A DNA stretch of 64,000 nt from Caldicellulosiruptor saccharolyticus DSM 8903 (lineage in GTDB: Bacteria; Bacillota; Thermoanaerobacteria; Caldicellulosiruptorales; Caldicellulosiruptoraceae). The stretch covers positions 349,501 to 413,500 of the forward strand of contig NC_009437.1 in NCBI RefSeq assembly GCF_000016545.1. Direction: 5' to 3'. Numbering within the stretch: the stretch's first letter is position 1; each line of letters starts with the position of its first letter. The position numbers and the translations under genes were made by a program. This document shows, piece by piece, positions 27,145-35,145 of this stretch. The notes beneath the pieces are model-generated. The model did no database searches, had not been told where the DNA came from, and worked only from the letters and a program-made list of their open reading frames with translations.

Positions 27145-28056
27145 ATGAACGAGCCAATTTATAAATATCTCAAAATTGGAACAATTCATTTCATGTCTTA
27201 CCCGCAGGTAATTGATGGAGAAGGCCCAATTGAAGAGACTTTAAAGTCAATACTTGAAGATGATTACTTCAATGCGGTAGAGATAACATGGATAAAGGAT
27301 AACGAGGTAAGAAGAAGAGTCAAAGACATGCTAAAATCTGCACACATCACAGTTGCATATGGTGGTCAGCCAAGACTTTTGAGAACAGGCTTAAATCCAA
27401 ACGACTACGACAGTGAAAAGAGAAGAAAAGCAATAGAGATTTTGAAAGAAGGCATTGATGAAGCATATGAGCTTGGCGCTGTTGGTTTTGGATTTTTGTC
27501 AAGGCAATATGATGAGGCACGCAAAGAGGAAGCATTCAAGATATTAGTTGATACAACAAAAGAGCTCTGCGAGTATGCAAAGTCAAAGGGGAACCTCATG
27601 GTAGAGCTTGAGGTATTCGACTTTGACATTGACAAAAAAAGTTTGATTGGACCTGCTGAGCTTGCAGCAAGATTCGCAGCCGAGATAAGAAAAGAATACG
27701 ACAACTTTGGGTTGATTGTGGATTTGAGCCATTTGCCACTTACAAGAGAAACAGCACAGCAGGCACTTTTGCCAGTAAAAGACTATCTTACACATGTTCA
27801 CATAGGAAATGCAGTTGTGAAAGACAAAAACCATCCTGCGTATGGTGACAAGCATCCAATGTTTGGAATTGAAGGCGGAGAGAACGATGTTGAAGAGGTA
27901 ATTGAATTTTTGAGAGTCTTAAAAGAGATAGGTTTTTTAAACCCAGAAAAAAGACCTATCTTGAGCTTTGAAGTATCACCTATGCCAGGGCAAGACCCGA
28001 AAATTGTGCTTGCAAGTTCAAAGAGGGTTTTGAACGAAGCATGGGCAAGACTGTAA
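27145..28056 (+). CDS. TIM-barrel sugar isomerase/epimerase family protein
   Basis: The 303-residue AP-endonuclease-2-like TIM barrel has metal-site acidic and His residues in LMVELEVFDFDID, LIVDLSHLP, THVHIGNAV and ILSFEVSPM. Members are xylose isomerase-like epimerases or isomerases. The substrate is unknown. The strong ribosome binding site GGAGG before ATG and tight linkage to the aldolase and dehydrogenase genes place it in one pathway. Confidence 0.8.
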   Translation: MNEPIYKYLKIGTIHFMSYPQVIDGEGPIEETLKSILEDDYFNAVEITWIKDNEVRRRVKDMLKSAHITVAYGGQPRLLRTGLNPNDYDSEKRRKAIEILKEGIDEAYELGAVGFGFLSRQYDEARKEEAFKILVDTTKELCEYAKSKGNLMVELEVFDFDIDKKSLIGPAELAARFAAEIRKEYDNFGLIVDLSHLPLTRETAQQALLPVKDYLTHVHIGNAVVKDKNHPAYGDKHPMFGIEGGENDVEEVIEFLRVLKEIGFLNPEKRPILSFEVSPMPGQDPKIVLASSKRVLNEAWARL

Positions 28057-28123
28057 AAGTTTTTATTTCAAAATAATTTAGGAAAATAGAGATACTTAGC
28101 AAGTAACGGGAGGGAAATTTTGC

Positions 28124-29095
28124 ATGAAGATACTTGTGACAAGACGAATAATGGAACCTGCAATTGAGCTTTTGAAAAAATATGGTGAGGTTGAAGTAAA
28201 CCCGCACGACAGACCGATGACAAGAGAACAGCTTTTGAAAGCTATAGCTGACAAGGACGCAGTTTTGACCCAGCTTGTTGACAAGGTTGATAAAGAATTT
28301 TTCGACCATGCCCCAAATGTTAAGATTGTTGCGAACTATGCAGTGGGGTACGATAACATAGATATTGAAGAGGCAACAAAAAGAGGAGTTTATGTAACAA
28401 ACACACCAGACGTTCTGACAAATGCAACAGCTGAGCTTGCGTGGGCGCTGCTCTTTGCTGCGGCAAGAAGAATAGTTGAAGCTGACAAGTTCATGAGAGG
28501 CGGACATTATAAAGGCTGGGGTCCAATGCTCTTTTTAGGCAAGGGCATAACAGGCAAAACACTTGGTGTAATTGGTGCAGGTAGAATTGGCCAGGCTTTT
28601 GCGAGGATGTCAAAAGGTTTTAACATGAAGATTTTGTACTATGATTTTGAGAGAAAAGAAAACTTTGAAGAGGAAATGGGAGCTCAGTATGTAGCATTAG
28701 ATGAGCTTTTAAAAGAAGCAGATTTTATATCAATTCACGTGCCTCTCACACCACAAACAAGACATATGATTGGTGAAAGAGAGCTTTCTCTTATGAAGCC
28801 ATCGGCAATATTGATTAACACAGCACGCGGGCCAATTGTCGATGAAAAGGCGCTTGTAAAGGCGCTGAAAGAAAAGAAGATTTATGCTGCAGGGCTTGAC
28901 GTGTATGAGAGAGAACCCGAGTTTGAGCCAGAGCTGGCTGAACTTGACAATGTTGTGATGCTTCCTCATATTGGTTCTGCAACAGAAGAGTCAAGACTTG
29001 ACATGGCAATGCTTGCAGCAAACAATATAGTAGATTTCATTGAGGGAAGAGTTCCAAGAACACTTGTCAATAAAGAGGTTTTGAACAAAAAGTAA
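28124..29095 (+). CDS. D-isomer-specific 2-hydroxyacid dehydrogenase (glyoxylate reductase-like)
   Basis: The 323-residue NAD(P)-dependent dehydrogenase has the Rossmann motif GVIGAGRIGQAFARM (about residue 147), catalytic Arg (NTARGPIVDEKAL), Glu (DVYEREPEFEP) and His (MLPHIGSATEESRL). The length is normal for glyoxylate/hydroxypyruvate reductases; phosphoglycerate dehydrogenase would usually carry an extra C-terminal domain. It may remove glyoxylate or a 2-keto acid made by the aldolase step, which is inference from context. Confidence 0.88.
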   Translation: MKILVTRRIMEPAIELLKKYGEVEVNPHDRPMTREQLLKAIADKDAVLTQLVDKVDKEFFDHAPNVKIVANYAVGYDNIDIEEATKRGVYVTNTPDVLTNATAELAWALLFAAARRIVEADKFMRGGHYKGWGPMLFLGKGITGKTLGVIGAGRIGQAFARMSKGFNMKILYYDFERKENFEEEMGAQYVALDELLKEADFISIHVPLTPQTRHMIGERELSLMKPSAILINTARGPIVDEKALVKALKEKKIYAAGLDVYEREPEFEPELAELDNVVMLPHIGSATEESRLDMAMLAANNIVDFIEGRVPRTLVNKEVLNKK

Positions 29096-29122
29096 TAAAG
29101 CATCTTCTTTTTGTAAATATTT

Positions 29123-29152
29123 CCCTGCGGGAAGGTGGTTATTCCCGCAGGG
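29123..29152 (+). terminator. Terminator-like hairpin between the dehydrogenase gene and iclR
   Basis: CCCTGCGGGAA (29123-29133) pairs perfectly with TTCCCGCAGGG (29142-29152). The following U-tract is weak (AGCATTTAAATT). It probably separates the first cluster from the IclR-led one. Confidence 0.7.
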
Positions 29153-29201
29153 AGCATTTAAATTAGCGAAATTGATAATTTTAAAGCCCAGAAAGGAATG
29201 C

Positions 29202-29251
29202 TATAATATTTTTATGAACAATACGAAACAGTATTTCACAATACGAAACAG
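29202..29251 (+). promoter_or_regulatory. iclR -10 box and tandem operator-like repeats
   Basis: TATAAT (29202-29207) is followed by two copies of CAATACGAAACAG (29219-29231 and 29239-29251), spaced 20 bp, about two helical turns. The first also forms GAAACAGTATTTC, a GAAA-n5-TTTC dyad like sites of KdgR/IclR-type repressors. The location just after the start point suits autorepression. No good -35 is seen. Confidence 0.5.
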
Positions 29252-29262
29252 GAGAGACTGAT

Positions 29263-30030
29263 ATGTCACAAAATTCTGTTCAGTCAATTGAAAGAGCGTT
29301 TGAAATAATTGAGGCTTTGGCTGTTGAGCCAAAAGGGCTTTCAATTACTCAGCTTTCTCAAAAACTTTCACTTCACAAGACTACCGTCCACAGGATTTTG
29401 CAGACACTACTTAACAGAGGGTATGTTCAAAAAGACCCACAGACCTTGCGCTACAAGCTTGGTGTTAAGTTTGTTGAGATTTCGAGCCTTTATCTTAACA
29501 ACATTGAGCTCAGAACCGAAGCACATCCATTTTTGCGTGAGCTTGTGGCTATGTTAAATGTGACCGTGCACTTGGCAATTCTTGATGGTTGCGATGTTGT
29601 GTACATTGACAAGATTGAGCAGGTAAACTCAATAAGACTTTACTCCTCAATTGGCAAAAGAGTTCCAGCATACTGTACAGCACTGGGGAAAGTGATGCTC
29701 AGTAAGTTTTCAGACCAAGAAGTTGAAAAGATACTATCTACAATTTCTCTTCAATCATATACACAAAACACTATTACAAATATAGAAAAGCTTCTCGATG
29801 AGATAAGAAGTGTTCGAGATAGAGGCTTTGCAGTTGACAATGAAGAGTTGCAAGAAGGTGTAAGGTGTATTGCAGCACCCATATATGACTACAGAGGCGA
29901 GATGATTGCTGCTATTAGCATTTCAGCACCTGTGAGCGTCCTACCACCTCACAAGGATGAAGAGAATGCGCAAAAGGTTGTGGAGACTGCAAAGGAGACT
30001 TGTCAAGAATTTTGTGTTTCCATTTCATAG
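29263..30030 (+). CDS. IclR-family regulator with 3' end replaced by IS256
   Basis: An N-terminal winged helix (SIERAFEIIEALAV, then TQLSQKLSLHKTTVHRILQTL) and a C-terminal effector domain (VVYIDKIEQVNSIR, PAYCTALGKVMLS, GFAVDNEELQEGVRCIAAPI) make a 255-residue protein. IclR relatives such as KdgR control pectin catabolism, and the downstream eda-kdgK-kduI-kduD genes fit that. After VVETAK the native last 14 residues (KISHRLGHVEEKKT, still readable after 31311) are replaced by ETCQEFCVSIS from the IS256 end. The effector domain is essentially complete, so function may persist; polarity on eda is possible. Confidence 0.9.
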   Translation: MSQNSVQSIERAFEIIEALAVEPKGLSITQLSQKLSLHKTTVHRILQTLLNRGYVQKDPQTLRYKLGVKFVEISSLYLNNIELRTEAHPFLRELVAMLNVTVHLAILDGCDVVYIDKIEQVNSIRLYSSIGKRVPAYCTALGKVMLSKFSDQEVEKILSTISLQSYTQNTITNIEKLLDEIRSVRDRGFAVDNEELQEGVRCIAAPIYDYRGEMIAAISISAPVSVLPPHKDEENAQKVVETAKETCQEFCVSIS

Positions 30031-31303
30031 CGTATATTGTAGAGCTGTAATATATTGTAACTACATTTTTTAAGAATAGGTACTCCGTTTTTCCACTTGC
30101 CCCGACGCAAGTTTTCTCTTTGTAAATATATGTTTATCTCTAAAACTTCTACAGATTGAAAATAACCACCGGAGTTTATTCTTATCTTTTCAATCATACT
30201 GTTTACGCTTTCTACAGCATTAGTAGTATAAATGTACTTTCTTAAATCTTCAGGATACCTCATATGTGCAAGATAGAACTCTGCTTTTTCGCAAATACCT
30301 TTTATGAATCGAGGATATTTTGAGGAGTATTGCTCACAAAGAAGTTTGAACTTTGAAATAGCTTCGTCAAAATCAGCAGAGGAAGTTCTTAGTTTATCAA
30401 GCTCTTTGTTGAAAACGGAAGCATCATCTTTTGCCATATGTTTTCTGACATTGCGTTGAAGGTGAACAAAACATAGTTGATGGTCGGCAAGGGGATAAGC
30501 GAGTCTAACAGCATCGATAATGCCTGGAAAATCATCGCTTACAACTATTAAGACTTTTTTAAGACCTCTTGTAATTAAGTCGTCAAAGACTCTCATCCAA
30601 TCGGCTTTGTTTTCTTTGCCGAAGAAAGTGTAGATACCGAAGATATCTTTTTTGCCTTCTAAATCAATGCCAAGCACGACATAGCAAGTAGCTTGTTTAA
30701 CTTTTGAGTTATCTTTAATTTCGCAATGGTAACCGTCAATGATAAGAGCAAAAGCACTTTCAGGAAGTTCTCTTTGTTTGAAAAGTTGAAGCTCGTTTTT
30801 AAGATCGTTTTTGATTTTTTCGATTTCGTCTTCAGAATAAGGCAGATTCATGCTTTTAAGAGTTTGGACAAGAGAACTTTCTGAGTAACCATTGGCGACT
30901 AAAGACATGAGCAGGTCAGTGTATGAGCTGTCAACCCTTTTGTAGCGGTCAGGGAGAATGGAAGGTCGAAAGTTACCAGAGCGTGTGCGAGGAACAGAAA
31001 TTTCAAGGCTGCCAACAGGTGTTGCAAGTTTTCTGCCGTAAAAACCATTGCCTTTATCGTTTTCGTTTTTAGCAAGGTAAACAGTTCTTTCTGATAACAT
31101 AAAGCAATCGAGCAAGTTTTCCAAAAGCTGTTTTAAAGCTGGGCGAGTAGGATCATCTTTGGAGCAATACATATTTAATACTTGCTCGATAGCCATATTT
31201 TTAGCGGTTTCAAAAATTTCATTTTTCTCCATAATCGTGAGCCCCCCTTTGGTGATTATTTCAACACTAATTATACAGTGGACACAATTTTATTTTAACT
31301 CCC
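29995..31303 (-). mobile_element. IS256-family element, copy 3, complete, 1309 bp
   Basis: The same termini as copy 2 and an 8-bp target duplication CTGCAAAG (29987-29994 and 31304-31311) bound it. It lies in the last codons of the iclR-type gene, antisense to it, 73 bp upstream of eda. The sequence appears identical to copies 1 and 2. Confidence 0.96.
30003..31232 (-). CDS. IS256-family transposase, copy 3
   Basis: This is an intact 409-residue transposase, the same protein as at 4643-5872, with D166, D233 and E341. It is transcribed against the pectin genes. The C-terminal stop lies 7 bp from the element end, so translation of host genes can run into or out of the terminus, as happens in iclR. 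Confidence 0.97.
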   Translation of the reverse strand: MEKNEIFETAKNMAIEQVLNMYCSKDDPTRPALKQLLENLLDCFMLSERTVYLAKNENDKGNGFYGRKLATPVGSLEISVPRTRSGNFRPSILPDRYKRVDSSYTDLLMSLVANGYSESSLVQTLKSMNLPYSEDEIEKIKNDLKNELQLFKQRELPESAFALIIDGYHCEIKDNSKVKQATCYVVLGIDLEGKKDIFGIYTFFGKENKADWMRVFDDLITRGLKKVLIVVSDDFPGIIDAVRLAYPLADHQLCFVHLQRNVRKHMAKDDASVFNKELDKLRTSSADFDEAISKFKLLCEQYSSKYPRFIKGICEKAEFYLAHMRYPEDLRKYIYTTNAVESVNSMIEKIRINSGGYFQSVEVLEINIYLQRENLRRGKWKNGVPILKKCSYNILQLYNIRYEMETQNS

Positions 31304-31376
31304 CTGCAAAGAAGATTTCTCACAGGCTTGGGCATGTGGAGGAGAAAAAAACATAGGGGAAAGGAGATGTAACAGG

Positions 31377-32024
31377 ATGGAAAAAGAACAGGTTCTGCAA
31401 AGGATAAACGAAAATGGGCTTGTTGTTGTTGTTCGTGCAGAGTCGAAAGAGAAGGCTCTCAAGATCACAGAGGCATGTATAAAAGGTGGTGCCAGCGCAA
31501 TTGAGATAACCTTTACTGTACCTGGCGCTGACGAGATAATAAAGTATCTTACAAGCACATACAAAGAGGATGAAATTATAATAGGTGCAGGCACAGTTTT
31601 GGATAGCGAAACAGCGCGAATTGCAATTTTAGCGGGTGCAAAGTTTGTTGTAAGTCCATATCTCAATCCTGAAATGGTAAAACTTTGTAACAGGTACAGG
31701 ATAGCTTCTATGCCCGGCGCTATGACAATAAAAGAGGTTGTAGAGGCGCTTGAGTGTGGTGCAGATGTTATAAAGATTTTCCCTGGCGAGCTTTTCGGGC
31801 CAAAGATTATAAAAGCATACAAAGGACCAATCCCACAGGCAAGACTTATGCCAACTGGTGGTGTTGACCTTGACAATGTTGAAGAGTGGATTAAAGCAGG
31901 GGCATATGCGGTTGGTGTTGGCAGCAATATAACAAAGTATGCAAAGGATGGAGACTTTAGCAAAGTGGAAGAGGTGTGCAGACAGTTTGTTGAAAAAATA
32001 AAGATGGCAAAGGGGAAGGTATAG
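31377..32024 (+). CDS. eda: 2-keto-3-deoxy-6-phosphogluconate aldolase (Eda)
   Basis: The 215-residue class I aldolase has Glu in SAIEITFTVPG, the Schiff-base Lys in VIKIFPGELFGP and phosphate-binding MPTGGVDLDN. It splits KDPG to pyruvate and glyceraldehyde 3-phosphate, and members may also act on 4-hydroxy-2-oxoglutarate. AAAGGAG precedes ATG 31377. It is the first gene of eda-kdgK-kduI-kduD, with only 5 bp to kdgK. The original promoter may have been upstream of iclR, so the IS256 copy now lies between promoter and gene. Confidence 0.95.
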   Translation: MEKEQVLQRINENGLVVVVRAESKEKALKITEACIKGGASAIEITFTVPGADEIIKYLTSTYKEDEIIIGAGTVLDSETARIAILAGAKFVVSPYLNPEMVKLCNRYRIASMPGAMTIKEVVEALECGADVIKIFPGELFGPKIIKAYKGPIPQARLMPTGGVDLDNVEEWIKAGAYAVGVGSNITKYAKDGDFSKVEEVCRQFVEKIKMAKGKV

Positions 32025-32029
32025 GAAAG

Positions 32030-33058
32030 ATGTTTGAAGTAACAAGTTTTGGAGAGATAATGCTTAGGCTTTCACCGCCTGGGTATCAGAGGATTGTACA
32101 GGCAACAAGTTTTGACATCAACTTTGGTGGTGCTGAGGCAAACGTTGTTGTTGCGCTGTCAAACGTTGGGGTAAAGACAAGCTATGTTACACTCCTTCCT
32201 CCGAATCCTCTTGGTGATGCTACGGTAAACTTTCTGAGAAGATATGGAGTTGACACAAGCTATATAAAAAGAAAAGGTAAAAGGCTTGGAATTTATTTTC
32301 TTGAAAAAGGCGTGGGACAAAGAGCATCTTCTGTTGTATACGACAGATCAAACTCTGCCATAAATGAAATACAGCCTGGAGATATTAACTGGGAGGGGAT
32401 TTTGAAAAAAACAAAGATATTTTTCTCAACTGGAATTACAGCTGCTTTATCACAAAATGTCCTAAATGAGCTAATAATGGCTTTTAAAACTGCAAAAAAT
32501 GCAGGTGCAAAGGTGGCGTTTGACATCAATTATAGGTCAAAACTGTGGAGCTATGACAGGGCAAACGAGGTAATCTCAGAGCTTATGCCGTATGTGGACA
32601 TCCTGGTTACCAACGAAGAGCATGTGAGAAGAGTTTTAAAAATTGACATGGAAGAAAAATATTTTGAAGGCATTGACCTTACCCCGGATGGGCAAAAGGT
32701 TTTGTTTGAAAGGTTGCAAACAAAGTACCAAAACTTAAGCAAAGTAGTTCTTGCTGCAAGAAGAAGCCTCTCTGCTTCTAAAAACATCTTTTTTGCCTAT
32801 ACAAGTGACGAGAATGGCAACATTGTATTTTCTAAAAAGCGCGAGATAGAAGTTATCGACAGGGTTGGAGCAGGTGACGCTTTCACCGCAGGTGTGCTTT
32901 ATGGAATTTTAAGAGGGCTTGAAAGCACTCAGATGCTTGAGGTTGCAACGTACATGTGTGCACTAAAACATACAGTTGAAGGCGATAGTTTGATTGTGAC
33001 TGAGGATGAAATAAAACAGGCACTTTTACAAGATGGCTCTGGTATGATGAGAAGATAA
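32030..33058 (+). CDS. kdgK: 2-keto-3-deoxygluconate kinase
   Basis: The 342-residue PfkB-family sugar kinase has the N-terminal GGAEANVVVALSNVG pattern, the central FDINYRSKLW and the C-terminal catalytic loop DRVGAGDAFTAGVLYG with its Asp base. It makes KDPG for Eda. The short gap to eda and 20 bp to kduI indicate one operon. Confidence 0.94.
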   Translation: MFEVTSFGEIMLRLSPPGYQRIVQATSFDINFGGAEANVVVALSNVGVKTSYVTLLPPNPLGDATVNFLRRYGVDTSYIKRKGKRLGIYFLEKGVGQRASSVVYDRSNSAINEIQPGDINWEGILKKTKIFFSTGITAALSQNVLNELIMAFKTAKNAGAKVAFDINYRSKLWSYDRANEVISELMPYVDILVTNEEHVRRVLKIDMEEKYFEGIDLTPDGQKVLFERLQTKYQNLSKVVLAARRSLSASKNIFFAYTSDENGNIVFSKKREIEVIDRVGAGDAFTAGVLYGILRGLESTQMLEVATYMCALKHTVEGDSLIVTEDEIKQALLQDGSGMMRR

Positions 33059-33078
33059 AAAGGGGAGGGTATCAAAAA

Positions 33079-33909
33079 ATGGAAGTTCGATTTGCGATGC
33101 ATCCAAGTCAGTTCAAAACTCTTACAACAGAACAGATAAGGAAAGAGTTTTTGATTGAAAACCTCTTTGAATATGGCAAGATAAACATGGTCTACACTCA
33201 TGTTGATAGGGTGATTGTTGGTGGTGCTGTGCCAACAGTGGAAGTTTTGGTCTTGGAAGATGGAAAAGAGATTGGTGCTCAGTATTTTCTTGAAAGAAGA
33301 GAGATTGGGATAATCAACATAGGTGGCAAAGGGTATGTTGTTGCAGATGGACAGAAGTTCGAACTTGACAAGAAAGATGGGCTTTATGTTGGAATGTCCA
33401 CCAAAAAGCTTGAATTTGGAAGTGATGACCCTTCAAATCCGGCAAAGTTCTACTTTGTTTCAACGCCTGCCCACAAGCAGTATCTAACAGAGAAGATTGA
33501 TATCAAGCAAACTGAGGCAACTCATCTTGGTTCACTTTCTGAGTCAAATGAAAGGACAATTTACAAATACATCCATCCAGACGGTGTGAAAAGCTGTCAG
33601 CTTGTAATGGGAATGACCATTTTAGAGCCAAACAATGTATGGAACACCATGCCCTGCCATCTTCATGACAGGAGGATGGAAGTATATTTTTATTTTGACA
33701 TGCCAGATGATGCTGTGGTATTCCATTTCATGGGCGAGCCAGGTGAGACAAGACATATTATTGTGAGAAATGAACAGGCGGTAATCAGCCCGAGCTGGTC
33801 GATACACTCAGGTGTTGGTACAAAGAGCTATACATTCGTCTGGGCAATGGCAGGGGAGAATCAATCATATTCTGATGTAAATCCGGTTTCTATGAAAGAT
33901 TTAAGATGA
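33079..33909 (+). CDS. kduI: 5-dehydro-4-deoxy-D-glucuronate isomerase
   Basis: The 276-residue KduI has the usual length. The metal site lies in MPCHLHDRRMEVYFYFD and the family pattern WSIHSGVGTKSYTFVW is near the C-terminus. It isomerises 5-keto-4-deoxyuronate, made spontaneously from unsaturated galacturonate, to 3-deoxy-D-glycero-2,5-hexodiulosonate. GGGGAGGG precedes the start. KduD follows 25 bp later. Confidence 0.97.
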   Translation: MEVRFAMHPSQFKTLTTEQIRKEFLIENLFEYGKINMVYTHVDRVIVGGAVPTVEVLVLEDGKEIGAQYFLERREIGIINIGGKGYVVADGQKFELDKKDGLYVGMSTKKLEFGSDDPSNPAKFYFVSTPAHKQYLTEKIDIKQTEATHLGSLSESNERTIYKYIHPDGVKSCQLVMGMTILEPNNVWNTMPCHLHDRRMEVYFYFDMPDDAVVFHFMGEPGETRHIIVRNEQAVISPSWSIHSGVGTKSYTFVWAMAGENQSYSDVNPVSMKDLR

Positions 33910-33934
33910 AGGGCAATTTTGGAGGTGGCATTGA

Positions 33935-34696
33935 ATGATATTAGATAAGTTCAAACTGGATGGTAAGGTTGCAATTGTGACAGGAGCATCAAAAGGTCTT
34001 GGGCAGGGTATGGCAATTGCTTTGGCTGAAGCCGGTGCAGATATAGTTGGGGTGGCCTCTGGTCCTTGTACAGCGACGAAACAGAAAGTAGAGGCATTAG
34101 GTAGAAGATTTTTAGAAATTCAAGCAGATTTGAGAACAATTGAGCCAATCAATATGATAATTGAAAAGACCATTCAAAAATTTGGTAAGCTTGACATTCT
34201 TGTTAACAATGCGGGAATAATCAGAAGATGCGATGCAATTGACTTTACAGAAAAAGATTGGGACGATGTTTTAAATCTAAACCTCAAGACAGTGTTCTTC
34301 TTCTGTCAAGCTGCCGCAAGACAGTTTATCAAACAAGGAACAGGTGGCAAAATAATAAACATTGCATCCATGCTTTCATTCCAGGGCGGGATAAGAGTTC
34401 CATCGTACACAGCAAGCAAAAGCGGTGTTGCAGGAATTACAAAAGCACTTGCAAATGAGTGGGCAAAGTACAAGATAAATGTCAATGCAATAGCACCAGG
34501 TTATATGGCAACAGATAATACAAAACCGCTTCGCGAGGACCCTGTCAGAAGTGCGGAGATTCTTTCCAGAATTCCAGCAGGCAGATGGGGTACCCCAGAA
34601 GATTTGCAAGGTGCTGTTGTGTTCTTGGCATCATCAGCTTCTGACTATGTAAATGGCTGTATCTTGAACGTTGATGGTGGCTGGCTTGCAAGGTAA
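33935..34696 (+). CDS. kduD: 2-deoxy-D-gluconate 3-dehydrogenase
   Basis: The 253-residue short-chain dehydrogenase has the cofactor loop VTGASKGLGQGMA, NNAG at about residue 90, Ser in IINIASMLSFQGG, catalytic YTASKSG and C-terminal NVDGGW. KduD reduces the hexodiulosonate from KduI to 2-keto-3-deoxygluconate, which KdgK then phosphorylates. It is the last gene of the operon. Confidence 0.95.
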   Translation: MILDKFKLDGKVAIVTGASKGLGQGMAIALAEAGADIVGVASGPCTATKQKVEALGRRFLEIQADLRTIEPINMIIEKTIQKFGKLDILVNNAGIIRRCDAIDFTEKDWDDVLNLNLKTVFFFCQAAARQFIKQGTGGKIINIASMLSFQGGIRVPSYTASKSGVAGITKALANEWAKYKINVNAIAPGYMATDNTKPLREDPVRSAEILSRIPAGRWGTPEDLQGAVVFLASSASDYVNGCILNVDGGWLAR

Positions 34697-34711
34697 CCTT
34701 TCAATACTTAT

Positions 34712-34746
34712 CCCCGAGGGCTTAAGTATTGCCCTTTGGGGGTTTT
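34712..34746 (+). terminator. Terminator after kduD with an alternative hairpin
   Basis: CCCCGAGGGC (34712-34721) pairs with GCCCTTTGGGG (34731-34741), followed by GTTTT. An alternative stem, CAATACTT (34702-34709) with AAGTATTG (34724-34731), overlaps it and cannot coexist fully. Confidence 0.75.
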
Positions 34747-35145
34747 ACTATCTTGTGCGAAAATCTCTTTTGGCAGATGTTCTTATGAGCAGCGCAAATG
34801 CTTTAAAAGAATGAATCCTATCAATGTTAGCTGTTCAGACAATAGAATTTGGAAGAATTTTTGGTACAAAAAATAAAAATTATAAAACACATACATTATA
34901 AACCTTAGCAAAATACTAAGGTTTGTGTACATTTTTAATATGATGAAATTTAAAATTAGGACTTTAAAATAGTCTGTGTTAGATTAAAAAAATCCACCCA
35001 AATAATTAGCATTTATTGAATTATATGTTGGTAAAATATTAATTTAGTCCTTTGAAGTTTAAATTCTTCTTGAAAGCATTTTTGATTTAACGTGCTATAA
35101 TAGGCTCAAACCCAAAAGAGAAATGAGCCTATAAGGAGGGAAACT
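34747..35145. other. Intergenic region before the sugar-binding protein gene
   Basis: It contains a perfect hairpin, AAACCTTAG (34900-34908) with CTAAGGTTT (34916-34924), with a modest T-run nearby. A TATAAT at 35096-35101 lies 45 bp before the next gene; the best -35 (TTGAAA at 35070) is too far at 20 bp. No gene is supported. Confidence 0.5.

Noticed and set aside
31159..31356. Open frame running from IS256 copy 3 into iclR tail
   Set aside because: It reads the antisense of the transposase start and then the orphaned last codons of iclR; it is useful only for reconstructing the pre-insertion protein.
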